A DNA stretch of 62,857 nucleotides from an uncultured bacterium (GTDB lineage Bacteria > Planctomycetota > UBA1135 > GCA-002686595). Under the pieces are notes generated by a model that worked only from the letters and a program-made list of their open reading frames with translations, was not told the origin of the DNA and made no database searches. This document shows positions 18,526 to 27,822 of this stretch, piece after piece; position 1 is the stretch's first letter; every line of letters begins with the position of its first letter. The position numbers and the translations under genes were made by a program. The stretch spans positions 1 to 62,857 of the forward strand of contig CALCXM010000094.1 in the NCBI GenBank assembly GCA_937905825.1, in the 5' to 3' direction.

Positions 18526-18836
18526 CGCGGACGCGAGGCGGATGATGCCGCGTCGATCGTCACGCACCGCTGCCTCGGCGTTGATGCAGAGAGCATGCCA
18601 GCCTCGCGCCAAGAACGGCACCGATCGAGCCCCCGGATGGATCGATCGACAGGGCGCGCAGGAAGCCCAGCGCCCGCCCAAGCCAGCCTCAGAAATTCTG
18701 AGTCCACGGAGCCGGCAAGCGCGACCATACGGGTCAAAACTGTGTAGTAGAACTGATCTGTGCGTTGTCCACGTCGCTCAGGATCAGGGCAAGCGCTATC
18801 CTGCAGGCATCGAGTTTAGGATTCGGCCTCTGACGT
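18526..18836. other. Intergenic, no feature recognised
   Basis: 311 bases ahead of the PQQ-propeller gene; no repeat or conserved ORF seen. Confidence 0.4.
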
Positions 18837-20159
18837 ATGCGCACGATTGACATGAGTTCACTTCACTTCCTCGCAGGTGCTTTCCTCCTGTTCCAGCCCG
18901 CCCTTCAAGAACTGGGGAGCTCGGGGGACTGGCCCCAATTCCTCGGTCCACAGCGCACTGGTCAAGTCGCTGAGCGGGAGCTTGACCTGGATTGGTCGGA
19001 CGCCGACCCTGAGGTGCTCTGGGTGGCGAAGGTCGGTGAGGGTTTCGGAGGGGCTGCGATCAAGGATGGCGAGGTCTTCGTGTTCGACCGCGACGGGGAG
19101 ACGAGCGACGTCTTGCGGGTCTTTGACCTCGAGACCGGCGCAAAGCTTTGGAGCTCCAGCTATGAGGCAAACGGTCGGTTGAACTACAGAGGAACCCGCT
19201 CGGTTCCTGCGGTGGATGGGGACTCCGTGTACACACTCGGTGGTTTCGGTCACGTGACGTGCTTTGATCGCAAGGAACACAAGATCGCCTGGAGCGTGGA
19301 CCTCGCCGAGGAGTATGGCGGGAGGATGCCCATGTTCGGCTGGTCGGGCAATCCAGTTCTGTTGGATGGAAAACTGATCGTCCCCGTCCTTGGGGCGGAG
19401 GTGGGTCTACTCTGCCTCGATCCAAAGAGCGGAGAAGAGCTTTGGATCACCGAGTCGGTTGGCTTCAGCCACTCCACACCGGCCCTGATGAATCTCTTGG
19501 GAAAGGAACAGCTCGTTTTCCTATCCACACAGGAATCAGCTTCCGGTCAAGACCTGGCTGCGCCCACAACGATTTCCAGTTTCGACCCACAAGACGGTGG
19601 GCTGATCTGGCGCACCGAGAGCTTGTTCTCGCGCTTACCGGTCCCGCCTCCCGTTCAGATCGGAGCCGACCGCCTATTCATTTCGGGCGGGTACCGGGCC
19701 GGGTCAAAGATGTTGCGCCTCCGTGCAGAGGAGGAAGGCTACGTGATCGAAGAGCAATTCAGCTCGACCCGCGGTTCGCAAACTCACGTCCCCCTGCGTC
19801 ACGGTGATCACCTGTACGTGCTCGTCAACGAGAACTGGAACGACGCCCGTCGCCGTCGCGGGGAAGGCGGGCTGATGTGCCTGAGCCTGGACGGCAAGGA
19901 GGTCTGGCGCACGGGTGACGATCCGTTTTTTGGTCGAGGGAACGCCATCCTAGTGGGCGACCACCTCCTGATTCAGGACGGGCACTCGGGAGTCCTGCGT
20001 ACCGTCCGTGCGACGCCCGATAGCTTTCAATTGATCGGCGAAGCGAACATCTTCGAGATCGACAATCGCCGCGACCACCAGATGTGGGCGCCCATGGCCC
20101 TGTCTGGCAACCTGCTAGTGATGCGCAGCCACAATGAGCTGCGCTGCGTCCAGCTCTAG
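18837..20159 (+). CDS. Exported PQQ-like beta-propeller protein (BamB-like)
   Basis: 440 residues: a short hydrophobic leader (SLHFLAGAFLLFQPALQ) followed by WPQFLGPQRTGQ, the usual opening of planctomycete PQQ-propeller proteins, and about seven blades with the phrasing of that family (LYDLETGAKLW-type, here VFDLETGAKLWSS). No pyrroloquinoline-quinone catalytic acid or Cys-Cys pair was seen, so a binding or scaffold role is more likely than dehydrogenase activity. Translation could start at 18837 or at the second ATG, 18852. A related propeller with EF-hands is encoded at 54845. Confidence 0.85.
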   Translation: MRTIDMSSLHFLAGAFLLFQPALQELGSSGDWPQFLGPQRTGQVAERELDLDWSDADPEVLWVAKVGEGFGGAAIKDGEVFVFDRDGETSDVLRVFDLETGAKLWSSSYEANGRLNYRGTRSVPAVDGDSVYTLGGFGHVTCFDRKEHKIAWSVDLAEEYGGRMPMFGWSGNPVLLDGKLIVPVLGAEVGLLCLDPKSGEELWITESVGFSHSTPALMNLLGKEQLVFLSTQESASGQDLAAPTTISSFDPQDGGLIWRTESLFSRLPVPPPVQIGADRLFISGGYRAGSKMLRLRAEEEGYVIEEQFSSTRGSQTHVPLRHGDHLYVLVNENWNDARRRRGEGGLMCLSLDGKEVWRTGDDPFFGRGNAILVGDHLLIQDGHSGVLRTVRATPDSFQLIGEANIFEIDNRRDHQMWAPMALSGNLLVMRSHNELRCVQL

Positions 20160-20252
20160 CCTGCTCGCAATGCGCTGCCAAACCCTTGCGCCGGATGGAA
20201 AGGGATCGAGGGCCTTGCACCGTGGACGGCGAGCCCTGCACCCCCTCCGGGC

Positions 20253-20430
20253 CTAAGGCACCTTTCGTTCGAAGGCACCCATGTCGACCAAAGGCGCCTG
20301 GCCCAGGCCGGTGTCCAGGATCGCCGGATCATCGAAGCGTCGCGGATCGCCGCCCAAGTCGAAGGGTGACTCCTCTTGCGTGCCCCCATCCAAGTCCATG
20401 TCGGAAGCGTCATCAGGGATGGCGTTGGTG
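20253..20430 (-). pseudogene. Remnant of a choice-of-anchor-Q beta-helix protein
   Basis: The minus strand encodes DLGGDPRRFDDPAILDTGLG and then APLVDMGAFER, ending in a stop at 20253. This is the C-terminal signature of right-handed beta-helix proteins of the choice-of-anchor-Q type (usually LDGxPRxxDxxxxDxGAYE). Upstream the frame soon loses similarity, and no beta-helix body is present, although such proteins normally run to several hundred residues. It is therefore the tail of a deleted gene, not a functional short protein. Confidence 0.65.
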
Positions 20431-20850
20431 CAGAACTCAAAAGCTGCCCAGGCCCGCTCCCCCATTTGCGAAATCAGCGAGCAATGGCGACCGACTTTGG
20501 CCGCCCGCAGTCTAGCAACCGATTCAGAATCTTGCACCCGATGCCACCTCAGCCTTCTGCGCAGGCCGACCGTGGCCTGCGTCCAGTGACCAATGCCTTG
20601 GCAATCGGGGGAACAACCACGCGGGCTCCCCTTGTTTTCGGGGGCTACTGGGTTTCGAGTGGAACGAAGCGCGCGGCATGAGGTTTAGGGGGCGAAACGA
20701 GCCAGCCAAAACTATGGCACCAGTTCCCAGCTGGGGCCCTTGGGGAATTTCATTTGATTTCGTTGACGGGTTCGCGCGGGGCTTTCCGCACTGAAGGCAG
20801 GAAGACGACACCGCAAACCACCGAGGGCCGAGTTGGCCTCAACGAATTCC
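20431..20850. other. Intergenic, possibly decayed
   Basis: Upstream of the beta-helix remnant in its reading direction, and just before the LVIVD gene. No further part of the lost gene could be recognised by eye. Confidence 0.35.
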
Positions 20851-23403
20851 ATGAAAGCACCCGCCCGATCGCTCGTTCAGCAAACCAAGGCCACGACCCC
20901 CCGCGAAGTTGAAGCACGCGGAGTGCGCCGCCATTCGCAAACAGCGGACGCAGTCCCATGGAAAGCGTTGAGCACAGGCCATCTAAAATTTTGGTGCGCA
21001 GGCTTGGGCCTACTCGGCCTCTTGCTGCCGGCGGCGAGTGCGCAAAGCCTAGAGCTCCTTGACCTGCCTCTCGAGGGGCAGTGGGGTCAGGTGTCCCTGC
21101 TCAGAGGACCCGGGCAATCGAATGCGCCTCAACCCCGAGTGGCATCTCGTCCTACACGTGAGAACATGGAATCCGCTACCAGCCTGTCGGATCGCCTGGA
21201 GTTGGTGAGCCGGACACTCGAGCAGGGAGGCATGGCGTACTCCGTTGCCGCGAACCTGAACCACTGTTATGTGGGAACCTCCGGGAGCCTTGCAACCTAC
21301 GACGTGAGCGTGCCGGCCGCGCCGGTCCTGGTTCATGAACTGGAAGGGGGCACGGCGAGTCTGGAGCATGCTGGCACCACTCTTGGTGCTGTTCAGGGGT
21401 GCGACGGTGACTTCGTTATGTACGACATCAGCACGCCAGATGCGCCTGCGGAGATCTCGCGCGTAGCGCCCCCTGCCGGGTTCTACTACAACGACATCGC
21501 CCTCGGGGCCGACCACGTGGCTGTCACTGGCTATGGCTATTTGGAGCCTTTCGGCTGGTGCGATCTCTTGCAAGTCGTTGATGTAAGCACTCCCGCCATG
21601 CCCCTTGTGGTGTCCTCGATGCTCGCTGTCCTCACGGACTTTGGTGACGTGGCCCGCAACGGCGACACGCTCTATCTTTCCACCAGCAACGGGCTGCTGC
21701 TGCTGGACATCAGCTACCCGCAGGTCATTGGAATCCTCGGCATGGCGCCGGCCACGTACAATTCGCGGGGGATCGACTACGACAACGGCCATGTCTTCCT
21801 CTCGGGAAATGGACTGGAGATCGTTGATGTTCAGAATCCCCAAAACCCGGTCATCGTGGGCCAGGCCTCCAATGTGTACACCTCCGATGTGGAGGTTGTT
21901 GGTGACTATGCCTATGAGGCGAATGATGACGACCTCGCCCTTTGGGTATTCGACATCAGCGACCTCACGACCCCGGTGCTAGTGGGTTCCGTAGAAGGTC
22001 AGGGGACCGTGAATAGCCTGGACGTGGACGGAAACCGGGCCTATGTACCCGACAGTGTCTATGGGCTGCTCGTAATCGACATCGCCACCCCAACGTCTCC
22101 GCAGTTGGTTTCTACGACGTCCACCGGTGTCTGCCCTTTTGGCGTGGATGTTGAAGGCTCGGTCGCAGCTGTCAGTACCAACCTTGGGCAAGTGCGGACC
22201 CTGGACCTCACGAATCCCAAGGATCCGGTTCAGATCGGCATGTGGCAGCAGACTCCCCAGCCGGGGGCGAGCAACACCTTTCATCAGGTTGGCGTGGACC
22301 TCGCGGGCGATCTGTTGGTGACCAGTGACTGGGCTCGGGATGGATCTCCTGCAAAGCTGCTGACCTATGACACCACTGACCTAGCGAGTCCGATCTTCAC
22401 GGGCGAGATGACGATTGGCGGCGCCTCCACGCCGGTCGTGCGTCAAGTTGGCACCCTCGTCTACACGGGGGGCAACCCCATGCTGATCCTGGACGTCTCC
22501 AATCCGGCAAGCCCCGTGCAGGTCGGACAGGGTCCTTCCTTTGGAGCCGAGCTGGCCGACATCCTGATTGAGGGCTCACTCTGTTTTGTGGCGAGCTCCG
22601 ACGGGGAGGTCGCCACACTGGACATCAGCTCGCCGCTGACTCCTGTTGAACTCTCCCGAGTCCAACCTGGAGGATTCATCGCGGGCATCGCCCTGGATGG
22701 CAACTTGCTGGCGGTCTTCTCGGAGGATCTCTTCAACGGCCCGGTGGTTGAATACTCCGCCAGGATTCAGTTCTACGACGTTACCGATCCGAGCCTGCCA
22801 GTCCTGACCGGAGAGGTCGCGAAACCAACGTCCGTCAAGTTCACTTCACCGGGTGGGGCTTGCATGGCCGCCGAGGATGGCGTGTTCTTCGTGGCCGCCA
22901 CGGATCAGTTGCTCGCCATCGACGCGACCACTCCCCAGGAACCCTTCCTGGCCGCCACCTATCCCACGGCCCAGTGTTCGGTGAACAAGCGTTGGGCGAG
23001 CTACTCCGGCGTGGACCTTGCACACGGCCTGATCTATCTGGCCGGCCATGATGGCCTTGAGGTCTTGCGCTACAAAGACGTTGGACTGCGCTTGACGCCT
23101 GCTTCCAACCCGCTAGTTGTGTCGCGAGGAGAGTATCTGCACTACGACGTTGAGCTCACCAATTTCACCGAGGAGGTCCAGGTTGTGGAGGCCACATTAG
23201 CACCGCTCTTCGGTGGCGGACAGCCCATGCCGATGCTGCATCCGTTCGGGATCCTTCAACCAGGGGAGACCATGACGCAGCCCATGCAGTCGCGGGTGCC
23301 CCTAAACGCCACGCTTGGTGAACATACGCTGAAGTTCAGCGTGCGTACGGAGGCGGCAGGGAGTCAGGACCGGGAGCACTTCACCTTCGAAGTGGTGCCG
23401 TAA
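20851..23403 (+). CDS. Secreted LVIVD-repeat beta-propeller protein
   Basis: About 850 residues. A long N-terminal stretch precedes a signal-peptide-like core (FWCAGLGLLGLLLPAASAQS). Residues about 70-750 are made of LVIVD-type repeats of about 42 residues, each with a blade ending such as LLLLDISYPQ, LEIVDVQNPQNPVIVGQA or LLVIDIATPTSPQLV. A C-terminal beta domain (VELTNFTEEVQVVEATL) is DUF11- or CARDB-like. These proteins are thought to be surface or extracellular scaffolds. The start is uncertain: ATG at 20851 gives an unusually long leader, while a TTG near 20968 would give a compact signal peptide. Confidence 0.82.
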   Translation: MKAPARSLVQQTKATTPREVEARGVRRHSQTADAVPWKALSTGHLKFWCAGLGLLGLLLPAASAQSLELLDLPLEGQWGQVSLLRGPGQSNAPQPRVASRPTRENMESATSLSDRLELVSRTLEQGGMAYSVAANLNHCYVGTSGSLATYDVSVPAAPVLVHELEGGTASLEHAGTTLGAVQGCDGDFVMYDISTPDAPAEISRVAPPAGFYYNDIALGADHVAVTGYGYLEPFGWCDLLQVVDVSTPAMPLVVSSMLAVLTDFGDVARNGDTLYLSTSNGLLLLDISYPQVIGILGMAPATYNSRGIDYDNGHVFLSGNGLEIVDVQNPQNPVIVGQASNVYTSDVEVVGDYAYEANDDDLALWVFDISDLTTPVLVGSVEGQGTVNSLDVDGNRAYVPDSVYGLLVIDIATPTSPQLVSTTSTGVCPFGVDVEGSVAAVSTNLGQVRTLDLTNPKDPVQIGMWQQTPQPGASNTFHQVGVDLAGDLLVTSDWARDGSPAKLLTYDTTDLASPIFTGEMTIGGASTPVVRQVGTLVYTGGNPMLILDVSNPASPVQVGQGPSFGAELADILIEGSLCFVASSDGEVATLDISSPLTPVELSRVQPGGFIAGIALDGNLLAVFSEDLFNGPVVEYSARIQFYDVTDPSLPVLTGEVAKPTSVKFTSPGGACMAAEDGVFFVAATDQLLAIDATTPQEPFLAATYPTAQCSVNKRWASYSGVDLAHGLIYLAGHDGLEVLRYKDVGLRLTPASNPLVVSRGEYLHYDVELTNFTEEVQVVEATLAPLFGGGQPMPMLHPFGILQPGETMTQPMQSRVPLNATLGEHTLKFSVRTEAAGSQDREHFTFEVVP

Positions 23404-23440
23404 GCCACGCGCCGAAGGAGGGATCTCCATCCGCCGACAA

Positions 23441-23462
23441 GCCTCGGGAAAGTGCCCGAGGC
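23441..23462 (+). terminator. Candidate stem-loop terminator
   Basis: Perfect 8-bp stem GCCTCGGG/CCCGAGGC with a 6-base loop, 38 bases after the stop of the LVIVD gene and between it and the convergent lectin gene. There is no T-tract, so it would be weak or Rho-assisted; it could serve both strands. Confidence 0.5.
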
Positions 23463-23601
23463 CCAGGGGGCCGCGCGCCATGCGTGCTCACATCGCAGGG
23501 CGTTGGTGCATTGCGAGTGCATGGGACCGCACGACTTCTACCCGCGACTTAGCTACGCCTTACGCTAGCGGAAAGAAAACGTGCGACCCCATCCATCTTA
23601 G

Positions 23602-24960
23602 TTAGGGGACCCAGTTCACGCCGACAGCGTTGGTGAAGTTGAAGTTTCCGCCACACAGGCTGCCGACCGGGTCGCGGTACCAGAACTGGTAGTTCGTGGT
23701 GACGCCGGCTCCATAGCTGGAGATGCCGAAGGCGGCACCGTTGAATTGCGTGTAGGTGGTTGCCCCACCGGCTGAGGTGATTTGCACGTGGGAGCGAGCG
23801 GTGTTGCCACTGGTGCAGAGCAGGCCGTCGCCGCCCGTGAGAGTGCCAGCCAACTGATTGGCTCCACGCAGAATCAGACCCGGCTTGTTGGCGGGAACGC
23901 CCACCACGTCCAGGCTAAACGTGTCATTGCTCAGGCTCGCGCCGCCAGCCCCTGCGAGGGTGGCTCCGCTGACCGGACCATTCGAATTCGCACATCCCGC
24001 GCCGGCTACACCATCGTTTCCACAAGGGCAGGAGGTGCCTGTACCGTCGCCGAAGCAGTAGGGCGTGCCGCTGGATCCGGAGTCGAACTCGATGATGTAC
24101 TGGGAAGTGGGGAGGTGGTTCAACTCGGCGTCGTTCCACTGACCGTTGCCGAACATCTCGCAGTAGTCCTCGGCGCCGCCGGAGCTGCTGTTGTCGTTCG
24201 GCTCGCCAGGGGCCCAGTTGACGAAGTTCAAGGGCTCACCAGTGACCCATTCCCAACCGTTGGCAGGTTCCAAGTAGCTAGGACTCTGCGTGTTGTGAAA
24301 GAGTCCGATCCAAGGCCGATCGAAAACCAGGTTCGCCAACATCCAATCCAGCTCGGCCTGATCCTCCACGGTCACGAGGTGTCCGGGACTGCCGTTGTAG
24401 CTCGCCGCCTGAGCCGCTGCGTTCGCGACGTCCCAGGACACGCTATTGGTCACCACCACGTAGTTGTGCCCGGTAGCGGGGTTCGTCGTGGGCACTTCTT
24501 CGCGCAGATCAAACTGACCCGTACCGCCAGCGGCACCGGGGTAAACGCCGAGGCGCACGAGGTAAGTGTTCCCGCCTAGTGCATTCCAGGAGACGCTCGT
24601 TTGATATGCACCTGGTCCGCAGGAATCGTCCGCGCAGGCCAGAACGGCCCCCGCGCAGCTCCCGTCGTAGATGCCGATCTTTGTATCGACGATGGTCAAG
24701 CCGCAAGTGTCCACGGTGAAGATCCCGTCGGAAGGCGCCACCCAGGTGAACCACACGTCCTTGTCCACATCCTGAAGACCAAAGTAGTTGCACAGGGGAT
24801 CCGGGGCACCATCTTGGATCGCCGCCGTGTTGTCGAAGCTGAACAGCCCGAAGCCGGCGATCGCTTGAGCATTGGCGCAGAGGTCAGCCCCCTGGGCCAT
24901 GGCGGAACTGGCGAGGATCAGGGGCGTGCAAAGGGTGGCTAGCAGAGACTTCGAATTCAT
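23602..24960 (-). CDS. Secreted C-type lectin-domain protein with FGDG/YQFWYRD module
   Basis: 452 residues. Signal peptide ([22 protein letters not shown]), then a pre-peptidase-C-like beta-sandwich (about 25-155) with [17 protein letters not shown], and a C-type lectin-like domain (about 160-300) with the signature WIGLF...WVTGEP...EPND...WNDA, including the calcium/sugar-site EPN. It ends with the Cys-containing module from [18 protein letters not shown] to [12 protein letters not shown]. Carbohydrate binding is inferred from EPN, which usually favours mannose-type sugars. The start at 24960 was preferred over a Met 11 codons earlier because it directly begins the signal peptide. Confidence 0.87.
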   Translation of the reverse strand: MNSKSLLATLCTPLILASSAMAQGADLCANAQAIAGFGLFSFDNTAAIQDGAPDPLCNYFGLQDVDKDVWFTWVAPSDGIFTVDTCGLTIVDTKIGIYDGSCAGAVLACADDSCGPGAYQTSVSWNALGGNTYLVRLGVYPGAAGGTGQFDLREEVPTTNPATGHNYVVVTNSVSWDVANAAAQAASYNGSPGHLVTVEDQAELDWMLANLVFDRPWIGLFHNTQSPSYLEPANGWEWVTGEPLNFVNWAPGEPNDNSSSGGAEDYCEMFGNGQWNDAELNHLPTSQYIIEFDSGSSGTPYCFGDGTGTSCPCGNDGVAGAGCANSNGPVSGATLAGAGGASLSNDTFSLDVVGVPANKPGLILRGANQLAGTLTGGDGLLCTSGNTARSHVQITSAGGATTYTQFNGAAFGISSYGAGVTTNYQFWYRDPVGSLCGGNFNFTNAVGVNWVP

Positions 24961-25393
24961 AGGGTCAGCGTTAGGCAAGGGTGGGGGATTCACGAGGCTC
25001 GGGTTGGCTCATGAATTTGAGCGGAATGGGTCGCCCTCCCGACGCCGGCGAAGCTGCTCGGCCGCGCGGTTGGACCCCGTCGCCACTAGGATGCCAGAGC
25101 TGCGCCTGCTTGGGGCAGCAAAGGCCGGGATCGACCTTCCAGTGCGTCGAACGCAATCCTGCTGGGCCCCCAACAACCGCGAAGATCGAGCGCTACGCAG
25201 GAATTGGAACGCCAGAGGGCTTGTAACAAGGGAGTAGAAAACGGCGCGCCTCCCCCCCCGCCTGCTCGCAGTCTCTCTCGTAGCCCAGCCCGGAGAAGCC
25301 AGGGGCACGCCACTCCCGACCTACGACCGCATTCTGGGGCCATCGACTGCGACCCCGCTTGCGCAACAGAACGGGAGCGCAGGCAGGACCGGC
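24961..25393. other. Intergenic, no feature recognised
   Basis: 433 bases between two minus-strand genes. Only overlapping unrecognised ORFs; no repeat copy found. Confidence 0.4.
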
Positions 25394-26878
25394 TTACGGA
25401 ATCTGCAGGTGGATGAACACCAGGTCAGCCAGCTCGTCGAGCATCGTGATGTCCATGACACCGTCTCCGTTCAGGTCGTGGATCACCGTGCAACTCGCCG
25501 CGTTGTTCGCCTGAAACGTGAAGGCGCTCGACATCGCTCCGGCACCGTCGTTGTAGAAGAAGTGATACCAACCCCCGGCGTAGGTGCAGACGCCCATGTC
25601 GAGGGCGCCGTCTCCGTTCAAGTCTCCAAAGTCGATGGCCAGGGGGAAGGTCGAGACGCTATTCACGGACGGTGAACCGAGGCTACCGTTCCCGTTGTTC
25701 AAGCAGACTCCGGCGCTGCCCGCTCCGGCGAGCGCGGCGCCCACATCATTGTGGCCATCGCCGTCCAGGTCTCCGACGACGACCATCCAGGGCTGAGATC
25801 CGATCGAGCGGTTCGATAGGAGACTGAAGCCAGCGTTTCCATCGCCCTTGAGCACGCTCACGCGTCCGTCGCTGTACCCGATCACCACGAGATCGGAGAT
25901 TCCATCGCGGTCCATGTCCGAGGCGAAGACTCCCGTCTCCCGATTCAGCCCGCCTTCAAAACGAACTTCGGGAAGGAACGAACCGAGCGTGTCGTTCATC
26001 AGCAGACTGAGATCGTTGGACACGCGATTGGCGGTGACAATGTCCATGTACCCGTCACCGTTGGCATCCACCACGGTCAGCCCCCGTGGCTGGGAGCCCA
26101 CGCTGAATCGAACTTGCGGTTGGAAGGTCCCATCTCCATTGCCGAAGAGCACGGACACGTCGCCGTCCACGATGTTCGCCACGGCCAAATCGACCTTGCC
26201 GTCAAAGTTGAAGTCGGCCGCCTCGTTGGGACTGCAGTTCTGTCCCACTCCAAAGCTTTGGGCCGTGGAAAAGGTTCCCGAACCGTCGTTGAGGAACACC
26301 GAGACATCGAGGGTGTGCTCATTCGGTGTGCACAGGTCCAAGTCCCCGTCGAGATCCACGTCCCCACCCCAAGCACCGTAGGGAGTGTCCCCCGGGATCA
26401 AGGTCTGGGTGTGATTGTACGTACCACTGCCGGGTAGGGAGGCGCTCCAGAAGCTCCAGCAAAACCCTTTTCCAAGGGGCTGGCCACTGGCGCTGCGAAT
26501 CCAACGGGAGAGGGTCACTGTGACGTTCTCGCCCGCAGCGAAAGGCGCGTCGGGTGTGAAGACCACCGTGCGTCCCCCAGGACCGACAGAGATCGCCCCG
26601 CTCCTCATCGTGCTCCAGCGACCGAACACGTGAAAGTCGGGAGCTTGGAACGAACTCGGGTCCACGGGCAAGTTGAAGCGCATGGTGATCGCCGTGGTGC
26701 GCGCCACGTTCAAGGCATTCAGAGCGGGCTGCACCCCGACCACCTCCAAGGGCACAGGAGTTGGCGCTGATCGTGCAGGCTGTCCGGGGAGTTGCACCTG
26801 CTGTGTGGCAGCGCCGGCAAACGGTCCGGTAAACACGATCAAGGCGAGGACGAACAAGAGGGGGGTGGGTGTTTTCAT
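25394..26878 (-). CDS. Secreted FG-GAP/VCBS propeller protein with Ig-like domain
   Basis: 494 residues with a signal peptide (TPLLFVLALIVFTGPFAGAA). An SbsA-type Ig-like domain (about 45-150; PALNALNVARTTAITMRFNLPVD) precedes FG-GAP/VCBS repeats with calcium-loop phrasing such as GDVDLDGDLDL, DFNFDGKVDLAVAN, DANGDGYMDIVTAN and DLNGDGALDMGV. Six or seven such loops suggest a seven-bladed integrin-alpha-like propeller. It lacks the C-terminal module found in its neighbour. It is presumably extracellular; the ligand is unknown. Confidence 0.87.
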   Translation of the reverse strand: MKTPTPLLFVLALIVFTGPFAGAATQQVQLPGQPARSAPTPVPLEVVGVQPALNALNVARTTAITMRFNLPVDPSSFQAPDFHVFGRWSTMRSGAISVGPGGRTVVFTPDAPFAAGENVTVTLSRWIRSASGQPLGKGFCWSFWSASLPGSGTYNHTQTLIPGDTPYGAWGGDVDLDGDLDLCTPNEHTLDVSVFLNDGSGTFSTAQSFGVGQNCSPNEAADFNFDGKVDLAVANIVDGDVSVLFGNGDGTFQPQVRFSVGSQPRGLTVVDANGDGYMDIVTANRVSNDLSLLMNDTLGSFLPEVRFEGGLNRETGVFASDMDRDGISDLVVIGYSDGRVSVLKGDGNAGFSLLSNRSIGSQPWMVVVGDLDGDGHNDVGAALAGAGSAGVCLNNGNGSLGSPSVNSVSTFPLAIDFGDLNGDGALDMGVCTYAGGWYHFFYNDGAGAMSSAFTFQANNAASCTVIHDLNGDGVMDITMLDELADLVFIHLQIP

Positions 26879-27173
26879 GTTGCCCCGACCTTAAGTGCGT
26901 CCTCGCGTTCTCGCCAGCCTGCGCGCCCCGGGCCCAGAACCCCGCTGGGAGCGGGCGCGCTCATCCTTTACCACAAGTGTTCGGTGCCGCACATCTCCAA
27001 CCTCCCCTCTACGCGTGGGTGTGCAGTGCTGCATGTTCCTAATCCTTCGATCCCCCGGCCGCCCTGGTTAGCTGGTAAGAAACGCGCGACTCCGCACCTG
27101 CAAATCGCCTTCGATTTTCACACCAACGCACCTGCTCTTTGAGCAAGGCACTGACTTGCCCGGCCCCCCCGAG

Positions 27174-27353
27174 CTAGCGCGCCTTGCTAATCTTTAGCTT
27201 CTCGATCTTGGCCTGCTTCTTCACGGACTCTTCGCTGCGAGTCAGCGAGGTCGCGATCGTCTTGAGACTCATGCTCTTGCCCGCCATCAGTCGCAGCTGC
27301 GCAATCTCTGAAGGCGTCCAGGCCTGCCGGTGTCGTTCAAATTTCTTGGCCAT
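27174..27353 (-). CDS. 59-residue helical DNA-binding-like protein (SANT/Myb-type)
   Basis: An intact small ORF, ATG at 27353 to TAG at 27174, coding MAKKFERHRQAWTPSEIAQL followed by RLMAGKSMSLKTIATSLTR, SEESVKKQAK and a basic tail. The pattern W(T)xxExxxLRxxAxxxxSxxxIAxxLxRSxxSVKxxA is that of small bacterial Myb/SANT-like or GcrA-like helix-turn-helix proteins. The recognition helix would be ESVKKQAKIEKL. It is short, highly basic and stands alone, with a repeat element about 170 bases upstream of its start. A regulatory or nucleoid role is inferred. The strand is decided by the domain pattern; the overlapping plus-strand ORF shows none. Confidence 0.75.
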   Translation of the reverse strand: MAKKFERHRQAWTPSEIAQLRLMAGKSMSLKTIATSLTRSEESVKKQAKIEKLKISKAR

Positions 27354-27822
27354 GCTATCTATCCGTATTCATGCTCAGGACCCGAGCTCACGAAAGGAAC
27401 AGCACGCGAGCCGAGTGGTTCTTCGCGCACCATAGCAGCGTGCCAAGGTTCCCGTCGCGAAATTGCGTCCCACGTTTTCCGCGCCAGGCAGGAAGAGCTC
27501 CTCGCCTACCGTATCGCCTACCGTATCGCACACCGCATGGAAGGACTCTTTTCAAGAGTGCCGCATCAAGAGTAACAAGCTTGATCCCCAGACAGGCTTC
27601 GCGGAGTTGATGCGGCACTTGTCGGAAGTGGATTTGCGAGCGGTGTGCGATACCGTACGAAAGGGAGATCGGCAAATCTCATCCTAGGAAATGTGGTTGG
27701 CTCGCTTCCTGGGTTGGATTGAGTTCCCACCCAAAATTGCAAGTCAGTGCTACCCTGTCTTTCGGGGCTCACATTGAGCAGCAAGCCTTTTTCCTTTCTC
27801 GCCTAAGGAAGCGCAGTGAAGC
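27354..27822. other. Divergent intergenic region holding repeat element A
   Basis: This is the divergent region between the small DNA-binding-like gene and the radical SAM gene. Its centre is the 140-bp inverted-repeat element described separately. The remainder shows nothing recognisable. Confidence 0.5.
27519..27657. repeat. Nested inverted-repeat element, copy A (139 bp)
   Basis: Outer arms GTATCGCACACC (27523-27534) and GGTGTGCGATAC (27642-27653) are perfect complements. Inner arms AGTGCCGCATCAA (27557-27569) and TTGATGCGGCACT (27607-27619) are also perfect. Both inner arms lie 38 bases from the ends, and each side has a 22-base spacer, so the unit is symmetric. TACCGTA occurs at both outer ends. 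The left tip is duplicated in tandem (27507-27518). It encodes no plausible protein and could be a MITE-like element or a structured RNA. Confidence 0.8.
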
